Source: Prorocentrum cordatum (lineage: Eukaryota; Sar; Dinophyceae; Prorocentrales; Prorocentraceae). From it: a stretch of DNA of 64,000 nt. Of this stretch, positions 53,649-64,000 are shown piece by piece; the first letter of the stretch is position 1; the number at the start of each line of letters is the position of its first letter. Position numbers and translations under genes: made by a program. The notes beneath the pieces were generated by a model. The model saw only the letters and a program-made list of their open reading frames with translations, was not told the origin of the DNA and made no database searches. The stretch lies in contig CAUYUJ010016479.1 in assembly GCA_963575745.1 (NCBI GenBank), positions 1 to 64,000 of the forward strand. Direction: 5' to 3'.

Positions 53649-55420
53649 CTACCAGCGCGCGTGCTCCCATCCTCGCTGCCGCTTGTCGGCGTATTGCTCG
53701 TCACTTTTTGGGGCGGTCCTCTTCTCCCTGTTCCCCCGCGAGGTCCCTCTCCAGGAGCTATCATGCTGGCCCCACCCTTCCCATTGCGGCCTTGGGCGCC
53801 ATGGGGCCCTGGAGCTAGATGCACCCAGCCAGGAATTCCCCCAGTCGGTGTGCGCCGGCGGGGCGGCTGTGTCGTCTCTGGGTCTGCTCCATGGGTGCTG
53901 CGGCGCAGCCCCACTGTGAGTGCTGGAGGGCTGGGTCCGCTCGCGGTGACGTGCCCTGTCGGGTGGGGCAGGGGGGTTGGGTGCACTGCCTCTGTTGGCC
54001 CCAGGGGGTGGGCTGCCCTTGCTGTCGTGCCCTTTGGTCGCGTTGGCCCTTGTGCTGCGATGTAGTAGGTTGCGATATTTGTCAGCGACCTTTGCCCAAT
54101 CAACACGGATATGGCGGCGTTTCACCAACTTGTAGGCATCGTACCCCGCGTTTTTCCACGCCTGCAGGAATTATTCGCACCTCTCCCTTGCGTTCCTCCT
54201 GGGGTCCGTATGGATGTCGTTCCATGCTAGACCCTCTAGGCTACCAGCCTTGCGTGCCCATCCTATCCACGCGCCGTTGAAAGCGCCTCCGAGTTCCCTC
54301 TGCAATCTCATGACTTTCTCTTGGCCTGTCTCGTCCCTCTGGATGTCGGCCTCTTCGATGGGTCTCAAGTACATGGGGGGCCCCCCTAGGGGGTCGCTCC
54401 GATGCGGAGGTGGGAGTGGCTCAGCCTGTGGGCGTGGCCGACTCTCTGGGCTGCCGTCCTGCCGGGGGCTGAGCGCCCGCCGGGTCTCGTGCGGAGGGGC
54501 TGTTGGCTCCTGGATGGACTCCTGATTGCGGTCTGGCCAGCCCCCCCCCCCCCCCCCCCCGAGGTTTCCTGTGATCAGCCCTCTTGTCGCGGATTTGTTG
54601 CTCAATTTCCTCATTGAGGCGGGCCGCGGCAAAGGGCGTCCAATGGCCGGCTTCCTCTTTCTCGGGGGGGACTGACCACGGCACTGTCCGCGTGACGGGG
54701 ACCTCTCTGCCACTGGGGCCGCTGCTTTCGGCTTCTTCGTCCTGCTGCGGGGGGCTATGGATCATGGAAACTGTTCTCTCTGGATTATCCTCCCCCCAGT
54801 CTACCTCGTACGGATTGATGCCATTACCGTGGGAGTCCCTATCCGAGGTCGGTTCCTCCTTTACCTCCTTCGCTGCATCCGTGGCCTCAGGGGGCTGCTG
54901 GCTGAGGTCATCACGGTTAGCGTGGCCGTCCGAGGCTGGGGGGCGCTTGTGCCAGGCGGCGGCGGGGGAGTGATCCCTAGCTTCGTTGCTGTTCCGGGCG
55001 CTGTGCTCGCCAGCGAGGTATTCCAGCGTCCCCCCTGCGAGGTCGTCCTTCCTGAGGGATAAGAAGCGGTGCAGCGTTTCCATCGGCTGTAGCCATGGAT
55101 CTTGCCCTCTTTGGCAGTCGAGCGCGGCCGAGAAGGTGATCCACTCCTCCTGGAACTTCCCCTTGCTTCCGACCAACTGCGCGATGGCATTGGCTGCTGC
55201 AGCTCTTTGGCCATCCCAGGGAATGCGCGGGGGATGCCCATTCATGGGGATCTGGTCACCGCAGATGGAGTGGGGGAAGCGCAGGAATTGGCTGCAGGCC
55301 CAGTCGGATACCTCGCTGTCCAAACACACTTGGTCTCCGACCCTCTCTCCACCAAAAGTCGACCAGCGGATGTAGATCTCACGGTTCCATTCCAGCAGGA
55401 AATTCACCAGCTTTCGCACT
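53649..55420 (-). pseudogene. helicase-locus C-terminal module, copy 2
   Basis: In minus order: KLVNFLLEWNREIYIRWSTF, CSQFLRFPHSICGDQIPMNG, RIPWDGQRAAAANAIAQLV, FLSLRKDDLAGGTLEYLAGE, an acidic Ser/Pro linker, ARLNEEIEQQIRDKRADHRK, a G-run-coded Gly stretch, LGGAFNGAWIGWARKAGSL, a TAA at 54173-54171, FLQAWKNAGYDAYKLVKRR and DWAKVADKYRNLLHRS. It ends in a Pro/Arg-rich tail at a stop at 53649. The stop interrupts one continuous frame. The WDG and AW...GYDAY segments have counterparts at 31529-33120. Function is unknown; neighbouring Cys-rich and helicase segments suggest one nucleic-acid-related protein. Confidence 0.68.
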
Positions 55421-56490
55421 GGGCTCTATGACTGCCCCCCTTCCAGGCAGAGGGTGGCGTGCGCGGGCAGCCGGGGGGCGTCGGGCGGAGGGAGTGGCGG
55501 CAGAGTTCACCCGAGCGCAGCATTGTCCTTGGTGCCACTCACAGCCCGCGCCTCGAGCCCAGGAGGGGCACTTGCGGAGGAGACCTCCTTTGGGGGAGTG
55601 CTGACCGGGGACAGGTGCGTACACGTATCGTAGATGTCTCCCTCCTCAGCACCTTCGCTCGCCACCATTGGGACAGGGCTGGGGGGTAGATCATGTTGAA
55701 GTATGTGTTCAGCACCTTGTTGAGAGTGCTGAGAGCGACGTCCCAAATGTGCACCAAGCACAGCCTGCAGGCCCAGCTGGCGTTCCATTGCCTCTTGGCC
55801 CACTGCGTCAGCATAGTTTCCCATGCTGGTAGGCCTGTGCGATCGCAGCGCTCAGCGCCTTCTTCAGGGTGCCAGATGAAGCACCCATGGGCGGGTGTGC
55901 CTGCCAACCGTTCGAGCACTGGGGTGTGCGCGGGGCAAAAGTCGCACTTTGCTTAGTAGCATCCGCTACGGACCGCATCCGCTCCGCACCTGCCGTCGGC
56001 AAGCCTTTGCGGTGGCACAGTGGTCCCTGCACAGGAGGGGCGGTAGTGGCGCGTCGTGCGCAGTAGTAGCTCCTTGAAGGGGAACTCGGCTCCATCTCCT
56101 TCCCGCAACCCCAGTGGGAGCCCGTCCATGGGTGGGAGGGTTCTGGCCCTCTTCTGCCCCCGGCTGTCCAGTACCATGCGCCTGTGCTCCTGCAGTAGCC
56201 ACTGCATGGACTTCTTGCTGAAGCGCTCGTCGGGGTCCGGCTCGGGGAGTGAGATGCCCTTCCTTTCCAGCGAGGCCGCCCAACAGCGTTGGCAGAGCCA
56301 TCTGCAATTCCTCCCTTTCGTGTGCGCCTGCAGGCGGTTCTGGGCGAGGAGCTCGCGGGCGTAGTCATCCTCCCAGGTGCCTGCGGAGCCTTGCAGCCCT
56401 CCGGTGTGGCATCCGTCGCAGCAGTACGTGGCTTCCTTCTGAAGCCTGTTGAAGCGCCCGTCGCGCACAACGGGAGGAATCAGCGTAGTA
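55421..56490 (-). pseudogene. helicase-locus Cys-rich region
   Basis: Minus frame 56468-55539 reads KEATYCCDGCHTGGLQG and CRWLCQRCWAASLERKG, then KKSMQWLLQEHRRMVLDSRG. A TAA at 55955-55953 interrupts it. The same frame continues AKCDFCPAHTPVLERLAG, AHGCFIWHPEEGAERC and WACRLCLVHIWDVALSTLNK. The CxxC pairs look like zinc-binding sites. Near 55560 the frame changes and a further Cys/His cluster (CPSWARGAGCEWHQGQCC) precedes the C-terminal module. No named domain is recognised. Confidence 0.65.
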
Positions 56491-56520
56491 CCTGGGGCGG
56501 GTGAGGCGGGGATGTCTTCG

Positions 56521-57150
56521 TCAAGGCGGTGGTTGGAGATGGCAATCCCCCCCGATGTACTGTAGGTCCTCCATATTACGTGGGCATGCCAGCCCGATCT
56601 CCGCTCCTGCCAGTGCGGCGTGGAGAATGCAGATGGAACACTCTCCGTGGTGTAGATGACGCACGTCGGCTGGCTGCGCGATGTCCTCTAATACGCGTAG
56701 GAGAGCTTCTGACGTGAATTCGTGCGCCCCCATCTCGGCCAACGTTCTTGGACAGCCGTGCTTTTCGGCAATCTCGCGGTGGTGGGCGAAGGTTGCCAAG
56801 GTACCTGTGTGGCGGATGACATTGGCGAGCTTGGCGTGGAGATTCTCAAGGTCCGCCAGCTGGTAACCCCACGTCGCGGCGAATTGCGTGCGAAAATCTC
56901 AGTGCGCTTCCTGCCACGGGAGGCAAAGGCCCATCATGGCCTCGAAGATGTCGCCAGTGACCTCGGGGTTCGGGAAGGGCCATAGCGTGGCCCGGGGCTC
57001 ACGTAGCTGCAGCATCATGACCACCAGTAGTACTCTGAGTGCGTGTGGGGAGAGCGGCTGTCCACTCGCATTGACCAGTCTGTCTGCGAGCTTTGTATCG
57101 ATCCCCTCGTGGTGGAACAAGGCGCTCAGGTTCTCCATACCTGGGTGTAA
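56521..57150 (-). pseudogene. helicase-locus segment after the helicase
   Basis: One minus frame reads ALFHHEGIDTKLADRLVNAS, LSPHALRVLLVVMMLQLREP and NPEVTGDIFEAMMGLCLPWQ. It meets TGA at 56901-56899 and continues in frame with TQFAATWGYQLADLENLHAK and IAEKHGCPRTLAEMGAHEF, then HHGECSICILHAALAGAEIG. Composition is alpha-helical with a late Cys pair. No family is recognised. The in-frame stop marks decay. Confidence 0.62.
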
Positions 57151-60100
57151 CCTGTGCCGACGGCACCTGCAGGTGGTAGAGCTCCATGCCGCTGGAAACT
57201 GATGGAGCGTGCTCCGGGGAGTGCATTGACTTTTCTTCTTGGGGACCTTATTGGAGCCCACCATGTGAGGTGGGGGGGGAGTGACTCGTAGGCGACCCCG
57301 AGCTTTTTGTCGTACCATGGCGTGCCAAGCCCGAGGAACCAGACGATGGCCGCCCACGTGAGGTTGTACACCAAATTGCTCGCGTCGATCCCGACCTCCG
57401 GGTCAAAGCAATAGCCCAGATGGCTCCATGCCTTCCTGTCAAAGCTGCCAGGCTGCCTGGGTGTGGCCCCCATCTGCCACTGGTGGGGGTGGAGTCCAGA
57501 GATGGTGTACATCAGAATGCCCATGAGCGGGTCATCGACAAGCGTCTGGATGCTGTCCGAGAGGGCGGCCCCTGGCCTTTCCCAAGAGAGCTTCTCATCC
57601 AGTGGTGCAGCAATACGGTCCGCGAATGAGCTTTCCAATTTGGCCTTGGCCTTCCTGATGGCGTCGCCCAAGCCCTTTACGCTGGCGTCTCCGTCGTGTG
57701 TGGGAGCTTTTGGGATCCAAGACTCCAGGTCCTTGATGGGGTCGAATCCCTCGTCGCAGCGGAGGGAGGTACGGTTGCCCAGGTTGTCCTCCTGGAAGCG
57801 TATCCAAAGCCCGGCCATCCGCCCAAATTCAGAGAGCTCCCTGAGGTGCGACCCCGTGGCCGTGGTGAACATTCTTCCATCCCCGATGATGATGGCGTGT
57901 GACCTGGCACGCGTGATAGCGACGTTGACTCTATTGGGATTGTCCATGAAACCCCAGTCGTGGGCGTAGTTGAATCGTGTGGTCAGGTAAACCACGATGT
58001 CGGCCTCGCCGCCCTGGCTGGAGTCGATGGTGGAGATGTTGAGCTGGCCGCTGGCCAGGTGTTTCCCAGCAACTTGGTATATCCCAGGGAAATGAAGCCC
58101 GATTCCATTGGACTGGGAGCTCCATTGCTCAAAGACCTGTTCGTGCCCTCGCTGGTCCCGGAGGTCGCAAGGCCCTTTGAATTCGCCTTTGCCGTCACCT
58201 TTGTCCTTGTTCCTAGCCTGTCCAAGGGAGCCGATGATGCTCCGACCCGACTGGGGCCAGCCCTTCTCGAGCACCGCGCGTTGAAGCTGGTGCCCTACCA
58301 CGACCATGACAGTGGCCCCACCTTCCATGGCGGGCATGAGGGCCCGAGGGCCCTCACCACGTCAACCGCCTGTGCGGCCTCTGGGATGTTAGCGTAGCCG
58401 GAATGAAGATTGGAGGTGACCTCAACTGAGGGGTTGTCAACCAGGAGAAACCGGTGCCTTTCTTCAGGGTGCTGCGATGGGGGTTGAAGGTCCCGCAGTA
58501 ACGTCTCCACGTCATCCGTGGTAGTGTTGGCCGACGCTGCTAGCGCCTGGAGCCTCCTTTCGTCCCAGGGTCGCACCTGCTGCCACGGGATTCCTTCCAC
58601 GATTGGCCTCTGCGTTAGGGGATCGGTGAGCCCAGACTGAATCGCCTTGTTGTAGAAGGCCACGTTTGGCCAGGAGAGAATGAGAGGACGCATGCGGTAG
58701 CACAGGTTCAGCTGCGCCACAGCCGGGCTGTCCCCGCCCAGTGCGTTGTGCAGCTTGTCGAAAATAGAGAGGCACAGCCCCCTTTCAGCCGCCTTCCGGG
58801 AGAGAACTGCGGGGGGTAGCTGCCTGGGATCACCAACCAGCACCAGGCGCCCACCTGACCGTATGACGTTGACGAGGGACATTGCCGCCAGGAGTTCGTG
58901 GGCCTGTCCCGCCTCGTCAATGATGAATAGCGCCGTCGATACTAGTTTGAGCGACTCGGCCGCCTCGTGGGTAGCGATGACCAGCTTGGCGTCGCTTAGT
59001 AGCTGGGAGCGGAATGACTGGAGTTCCTTGGAGGGTCCATTCTGCTTGGGCAGGTGATTGTGGGTCCTCTGAAAGTGTCCCACCGGGGTCAAGGACGCAA
59101 TTTCCTGCGCCACTCTGGCATCCTTGGCGAGCGGGAAACCCGGTCTCGTTCGCAAGCCTGTTCTCCTTCTGTGCCACTCCTAGCCCAATAGCGGGCTGGT
59201 CGGCTGCTGTGTTCGATCCGGCTGTGAAGGCTACCGACTGCCTCGCGGGGAGTGAACTAGCCCATGCGTCCATGGTGGCCACTGTGAACAGAGTCTTGCC
59301 AGTCCCTGGGGGTCCGTGTACAATCGTCACGTGGTGTAGGATGGTGGAAGCCAATGCTTTGGACGCGTTGCTGTTTAGTCGGTGTCGTGTGGCGGCCTCG
59401 TTGAGGCTGCGGACGGAGGGGAGGTTCCGCACTCGTTGGAGGACCTGCCCGATTGATCCATCCACTTCATCGTCCGTGAACGGTGTGGCCGCTTGGGTTT
59501 GGCTGAGCTGCTGCTGTGTGGTCTCTCCTACCGTGGATACTCCCATTAAGCTCTGCCCTCGGCTCTCCATGGTGGCCCTTGCCCTTGCCAGGAGAGAAGC
59601 TCCGCACGCCCTCGCATTCTCAACTTCATTGGCCCTTAGCCTGTCGTCTCGTTGGGGAGTCCTTATGTTGAGGTAGAACGCTATCACGTCCAGTGGGGAG
59701 CCAACCAATTCCTCCGGTGCCTGTTGCAGCTTGTAGATGTCGGAGATGGCCTGGTAGATCCTCCAATACTGCAGCCTCGATGGCGCTCGGTCCAGTCGGA
59801 ACAGGACAGATTTCTTGCTGCCAGAACTTGTCTCCTTGCCAAGAGCCAGTAGTTCTTCCGCCTCCTTGGAGTCACACCATACCAGTGCCTGGTCAGTGGG
59901 AAACCTGGTGCCTTCCTTGAGATCCATTGCGACGCACTCGCTGCTGGTGATGTGGCCACCAAACTCCGGGGGCCACACCAGCCTGAGGGAGGCGACCTGG
60001 TCCTCTGTGGGATTGGTGAGGCTGAGAAGCAGCGTCCGGGATTGTGAGTCCTGTGCGCTTTCGATTCCCTTGAGCGATAGCCGGAATTCGCCTGGCCATT

Positions 60101-60347
60101 GCAAGTGTAGGAGAGTCCTCCCCTCTTGGGGGGGAACGCCTGGCGAAGTTTGGACGTGTCCATTACGTGACAGTTGGACTGCTCGTGTGCGGGGGTTACC
60201 GCCACTTCCACGGCGCAGCTCCGCTTGCGTACCAGATCTGTTCTGGCCTTTACCGATCCGTCCCATGTCGTCTCTGTGGGGGCCATGGTCTCCGTCCATG
60301 CCAATCTGGTCAGAACGATCCCCCTCTGTCGTAGGTCGTGCTCCCAA
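57126..60347 (-). pseudogene. UPF1-type superfamily 1 helicase domain, frame-disrupted
   Basis: Helicase motifs appear in order on the minus strand. Walker A GPPGTGKT is at 59315-59292, followed by motif Ia-like AGSNTAADQ. Motif II DEAGQA is at 58918-58901, motif III GDPRQLPP at 58834-58811 and motif IV YRMRP near 58690. Motif V is IDSSQGGEADIVV (about 58030-57999) and motif VI NVAITRARSHA (about 57932-57900). The DEAxQ and SQGxE forms are those of UPF1/SMG2 and related SF1 ATPases, which translocate on RNA or DNA. Frames change near 59145 and, through an 8-bp duplication, at 58338-58353. All core motifs survive, so decay is recent or some shifts are sequence errors. Confidence 0.88.
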
Positions 60348-61123
60348 TACATTGGCAGGTTAACACCCGCTGGGATCTTCCCCAGTGGGACATGCAGACG
60401 GAACTGTGCTCCAGGGCGCTCCGCTGGCACGCAGAACAACTGTGCGATGGCCTTGGCCGCGGTGTCAGCTGGGGGATCTGAGGTTGTCAGCGAGGGGAGT
60501 GGGTGGCGACCGCTGGTCCCACCGGGTTCGCCCCCCTTTCGTGACCCGCCTCGCTCGGTGGGGTCTTGCGACGACGCCCTGCTGGATCCGACCCACCTGT
60601 CACAAAGGTTCGGGGGAGGCGGTCCCTCTGCGATGCTGCGAGGGGGAGGCATGACGCTGCCTCCCGCCGTCCTTCCGCTGAGCCATGGGTTGGCCTTCCC
60701 GCCACGTCGGTACAAGTCTGCTGGCCGCAGGCTGGCAGATGGGACCGTGTCGGTGGGGGTTATGAAGTTGAAGTCGTCGTCCCGATAGGGAAAGACGACC
60801 GGTACGTGATCCCAGTCCTCTGGGAACGCCCAGCCTGGTAGGTACCGATGGCCGTCTTCCACGTCCGGACAGGGGAGTACCCACCCAGGCCACTCGTACC
60901 TCTCGATTATGTTATTGGTGAGGCAATCTCTGGTCCCTCCTTGGGTCCTGGCCCAGAGGTTGCCCGCATCCGTGTAGCGCCTGGGGTCGGGCCACCCGTG
61001 CTCCTTCTGCTTGTCGGCCTCCTTGTAGTGTTCGCTGCTCAAGAGATGCTCCTTACTGCGGCAGTGTTTCTGGCAGACCTCGCACCACCAACACCACTCC
61101 GTGTGGAAGTGCGCCCAGCGCAT
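60128..61123 (-). pseudogene. helicase-locus N-terminal part with C2H2-like finger
   Basis: The minus frame starts near 61123 with WWCEVCQKHCRSKEHLLSSE then HYKEA: a CxxC and two His five residues apart, resembling U1/matrin-type C2H2 fingers. WPGWVLPCPDVEDGHRYLPG, FPYRDDDFNFITP and a Pro/Gly-rich linker follow, then AIAQLFCVPAERPGAQFRLH. At a G7 run (60128-60134) the frame slips into the one carrying WPGEFRLSLKGIESAQDSQS and the helicase. The run makes an assembly error possible here. The true start codon is uncertain; no leader copy is seen upstream. Confidence 0.7.
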
Positions 61124-61319
61124 CCAGGGACACTCACGGGCACGAAAGGGCTTAGAAGTGTCTTCCGTACTGGGGCCACTGTTGCAGGGCTCGAACGGGG
61201 ACGGCCATCTGACAAGGGGACCACCGTTGTTACCCGCGGGGAAACGCGAAGCGGGCAGAAGTTCGACGAGGATCCGGCCGAGGCGACGAGATTTTCCCAG
61301 GACAGGAAGACGAAAGGCA
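61124..61319. other. spacer with part of the dispersed module
   Basis: GCGGGGAAACGCGAAGCGGG (61238) and the following GACGAGGATCCGGCCGAGG match the 3' part of the module at 63241 and 63898. No gene. Confidence 0.6.
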
Positions 61320-62985
61320 CGACGCTGCGCAGCTCGTCTCGATCGCGCCCACGCTGCTGCTCAATGTCATCGTGGTGCCCACCGTGGAGGCAGCCGTGGA
61401 CGGCGCCCTGCTCGAGGCCGTACTGGTCGTGGCCGTGCTGCCCGAGGTCGCACTGCAGGTCGTCTGAGACGTACTGGAAGGCAACGAAACACTGGAATCC
61501 AAGGGTGGAAGATGCAGTTGTGCCACTGGCCACGCTCGAGCTGGTCGTCATGCTGCTGGTGCCGCTCGTACTAGCCGTCGAAAAACTGGTCTCGGCCAGC
61601 GTGGCCTGAAGACCTTGACGAACCGTCAGCTTCGTGCCACCGCTCACCGTGGTGCTGGCTGGACGGGGCTGCTCGACTGTGTTGCACTCGAAGTCGTACT
61701 GCTCGACGTTGCGCTGCCCGACTCGACAACGCCCATGCTGGAGCTCATGTCAACGTGGAGCTCACCGTGGAAGTGGCCGTGGACGTTGCACTGCTCGCGA
61801 CCGTACTGGTTGTGACCGTGCTGCTCGAGGTCGTTCTGTTGGTCACCTGAGAAGTACTGCAAGACAGCGATGTACTGGAAGTCAAGCTGCGGACCTTGAA
61901 TTTGTGTTGCTGGCCACGCTCGAGCTAGCCGTCGTGCTGCTGGTGCCGCTCGTACGAGCCGTCGAGGAGCGCGCCGCGGTCACCCTAGTATTGAATGACC
62001 CTGACGTATCCGTCAGCGTCGTGCCGCTGCCCGCCGTAGCGCTGGCCAGCGTGGTGCTGCTCGACTGTGTCGCGCTCGAAATCGTGCTACTCGACGTTGC
62101 GCAGCTCGTCTCGACCCCGCTCACGCTGCTGCTCAATGTCGACGTGGAGCCCACCGTGGAATGGCCGTGGGCGCCACACTGCTCGAAACCGAGCTGGTCT
62201 TGACCGTGCTGCTCGAGGTCGCGCTGCTGGTCGTCTGAGACGCACTGCTAGGCAACGGGGCACTGGAAGTCCAGGTGGTGGACGATGTAGTTGTGCAGCT
62301 GGTCACGCTCGAGCTAGCCGTCGTGCTGTTGGTGCCGCTCGTACAAGCCGTCGGAGTACTCGTCTCGGTCACCGTGGTTTGAATGACCTTGACGTATCCG
62401 TCAGCGTCGTGCCGCGGCTCACCTTAGCGCTGGCTGGCGCGGTGCTGCTCGACAGTGTCGCACTCGAGGTCGTGCAGCTCAACGCTGCGCTACTCGTCAC
62501 GACCACGCGCACGCGGCTGCTCAACGTCGTTGTGGAAGTAGCCGTGGACGTCGCGCTGCTCGAGGTCGTAGTGGTCGCGACCGTGCTGCCCGGGGTCGCG
62601 CTGCTGGACAGCTGAGGCGTACTGCGAGATAACGGTGCACTGGAAGTCGAGGTGGTGGACGATGCAGTTGTGCTGCTGGACGCGCTCGAGCTGGCCGTCG
62701 TGCTGCAGGTGCCGCTCGGACTAGCCGTCGAAGAACTCATCTCGGCCAGCGTGGTCTTGAATGACCTTGTCGGTGGTGTTGAATGACCTTGTCGTATCCG
62801 TCAGCGACGTGCCGCTGCTCATCGTAGTGCTGGCCCGCGTGGTGCTGCTCGATAGTGGCGCACTCAAAACGCACTGCTCGACATTGTGCTGCCCGTTCCA
62901 ACCTCGTCCACGCTGTTGCTCGTTGTCGTCGTGGAGCTCACCGTGGAGGTGGCAGTGGACGTCGCACTGCTCGAGACCTGACTGG
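61320..62985 (-). repeat. 380-388 bp tandem repeat with Ser/Thr-rich reading
   Basis: Anchors at about 61604, 61991, 62379 and 62758 (TTGAATGACC in the last three) give periods of 387, 388 and 379 bp. Outer copies are partial, and another fragment lies at 63320-63475. Each unit reads on the minus strand as Ser/Thr-rich sequence (GTTLTDTS, ARTSGTSSTTASSSVAS). Because 388 and 379 are not multiples of three, copies fall in different frames. The array may descend from a mucin-like coding segment or be purely satellite. A 21-bp internal duplication lies at 62758-62800. Confidence 0.82.
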
Positions 62986-63529
62986 CCAGGATACGGCGAA
63001 ACACAACGTGTCTGCCAGGATTGCCAGGATACGGCGAGCCACAACGTGTCTGCCAGGGCGGCCAGGGTAACGACTAACGGTCGTACTGTCAGGGTGTACT
63101 GGAGAGCACCGAGCTGGGGCCCCCCCCCCCCGCGCGACTAACGGTCGCACTTTCAGTGTGCATTGGAGAGCTCCGAGCAGGGGCGCCCCCTCCATCACGA
63201 CAAACGGTCGCACGGTCAGTGTGAAACACAAAACGCACCAGCGGGGAAACGCGAAGCGGGCAGAATATCGACGAGGACCCAGCCGCGGCGACGAGTGCCC
63301 CAGGGCACGAAGCCGAAAGGCCCGACGCAGCGCAGCTCAGCTCGCCTCGAACGCGCTCACGCTGCAGCACGCTGAAGTCGTGGAGCCCACCGTGGAGGTC
63401 GCCGAAGAAGTCGCACAGTTCGCGACCGGACTGGTCGTGGCCGCGCTGCCCGAGGTCGCGCTGCTGGTCGACTGAAGCGCACGAGCGGCCGCACAGGCTG
63501 GTGGAGGGCGGGGCGGCAGGCGGCAAATC
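62986..63529 (+). repeat. dispersed module, copy 2, with part of the 380-bp unit
   Basis: GCCAGGATACGGCGA occurs twice (about 62980 and 63030). TAACGACTAACGGTCG, GAGCACCGAGCTGGGG, CGACTAACGGTCGCAC and GCGGGGAAACGCGAAGCGGG follow in the order of copy 1. A fragment of the Ser/Thr unit follows (63320-63475). Confidence 0.78.
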
Positions 63530-64000
63530 TGTGACGGGAGCGGGAGCGCCATCCAGGCGTCCACCGCATTGCTGCCCCCAGGGCGCTGAAAGGAATAAAG
63601 AGCCAAAAGGGGTGTCCGCCTGTTCTGTCGCACTGCCAGACTTGTCCGCTGAACTTCGCGCCTGCCAGGATAGCCAGGATACGACGTGTCACAGCGCGTC
63701 TGCCAGGGCTGCCGGGGTAATTAACGACTAACGGTCGCACTGTCAGTGTGTATCGGAGAGCACCGAGCTGGGGCACCCCCTCCCGCGCGACTAACGGTCG
63801 CACTTTCAGTGTGTATATGAGAGAGCACCGAGCAGGGGCACCCACACCATCACGACTAACTGTCGCACTGTCAGTGCGGAACGCAAAACACACCCGCGGG
63901 GAAACTTTTTTTGGTCGCAGCCACCAGCGAGCGCGCAAGCGGCGAGAGGAGGAAACGCGAAGCGACCAACATTTCAACGAGGATCTGGCCGCGGCGACGA
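63530..64000 (+). repeat. dispersed module, copy 3, running off the window
   Basis: Matches 51931-52330 in order: GGGCGCTGAAAGG, GGGGTGTCCGCCTGT, TCGCACTGCCAGAC, the CGACTAACGGTCGCAC units, and GCGGGGAAACTTTTTTTGG at about 63897. Continues to the window end. Confidence 0.8.

Noticed and set aside
5754-56901. Reassigned stop codons as an explanation for in-frame stops
   Set aside because: TGA, TAG and TAA all occur inside frames (for example 19523, 25007, 55953), and frameshifts accompany them; decay explains all of it.

Overview
This 64 kb window is almost certainly nuclear DNA of a dinoflagellate. It is very GC-rich and dominated by low-complexity and tandem DNA. It carries genomic copies of the dinoflagellate trans-spliced leader (best at 9896-9917, and a triple relict at 2028-2078). 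It also holds a copia element and a LINE of the divergent kinds typical of dinoflagellate genomes. The genus cannot be fixed from the sequence. No intact host gene, rRNA, tRNA or CRISPR array was recognised. Nearly every coding signal is broken by stops or frameshifts, so the window reads as a retroelement and pseudogene graveyard set in satellites.

Layout: 1-963 is a 73-bp minisatellite. 1-9 kb holds a roughly 2 kb compound repeat present twice (3475-5370 and 6293-8352), a diverged third array (2490-3105), and broken minus-strand coding fragments, one behind a triple leader relict. 9.5-12.8 kb holds a leader-tagged minus-strand ORF, two other minus-strand ORFs and GGGTCGGGC-type minisatellites. 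12880-17185 is a tandem array of a large block (shared head, CCAAGAGGC arrays, CCT tracts). A copia retrotransposon (about 17182-29300, plus strand) has inserted into the third block, whose remainder resumes at 29313. 29.7-38.1 kb is GC-rich repeat with minus-strand gene fragments (31.5-33.1 and 35.5-36.5 kb) and long CAT repeats. 38.1-43.5 kb is a decayed LINE on the minus strand. 44.0-44.8 kb is a possibly leader-tagged pseudogene. 45.98-48.96 kb is a compound satellite with a period near 630 bp. 49.0-53.1 kb is GC-rich dispersed repeat. 53.6-61.1 kb is a large, broken minus-strand reading region combining a C2H2-like finger, a UPF1-type SF1 helicase, Cys-rich segments and a C-terminal module. 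61.3-64 kb is Ser/Thr-encoding tandem repeat plus dispersed modules.

Two links stand out. The C-terminal module of the helicase locus has a second, independently decayed copy at 31.5-33.1 kb, so it belongs to a repeated family. The copia element carries CCCH fingers in Gag and about 2 kb of extra coding sequence after RNase H. Apart from copia, all coding signal lies on the minus strand, as expected for one unidirectional dinoflagellate gene block.
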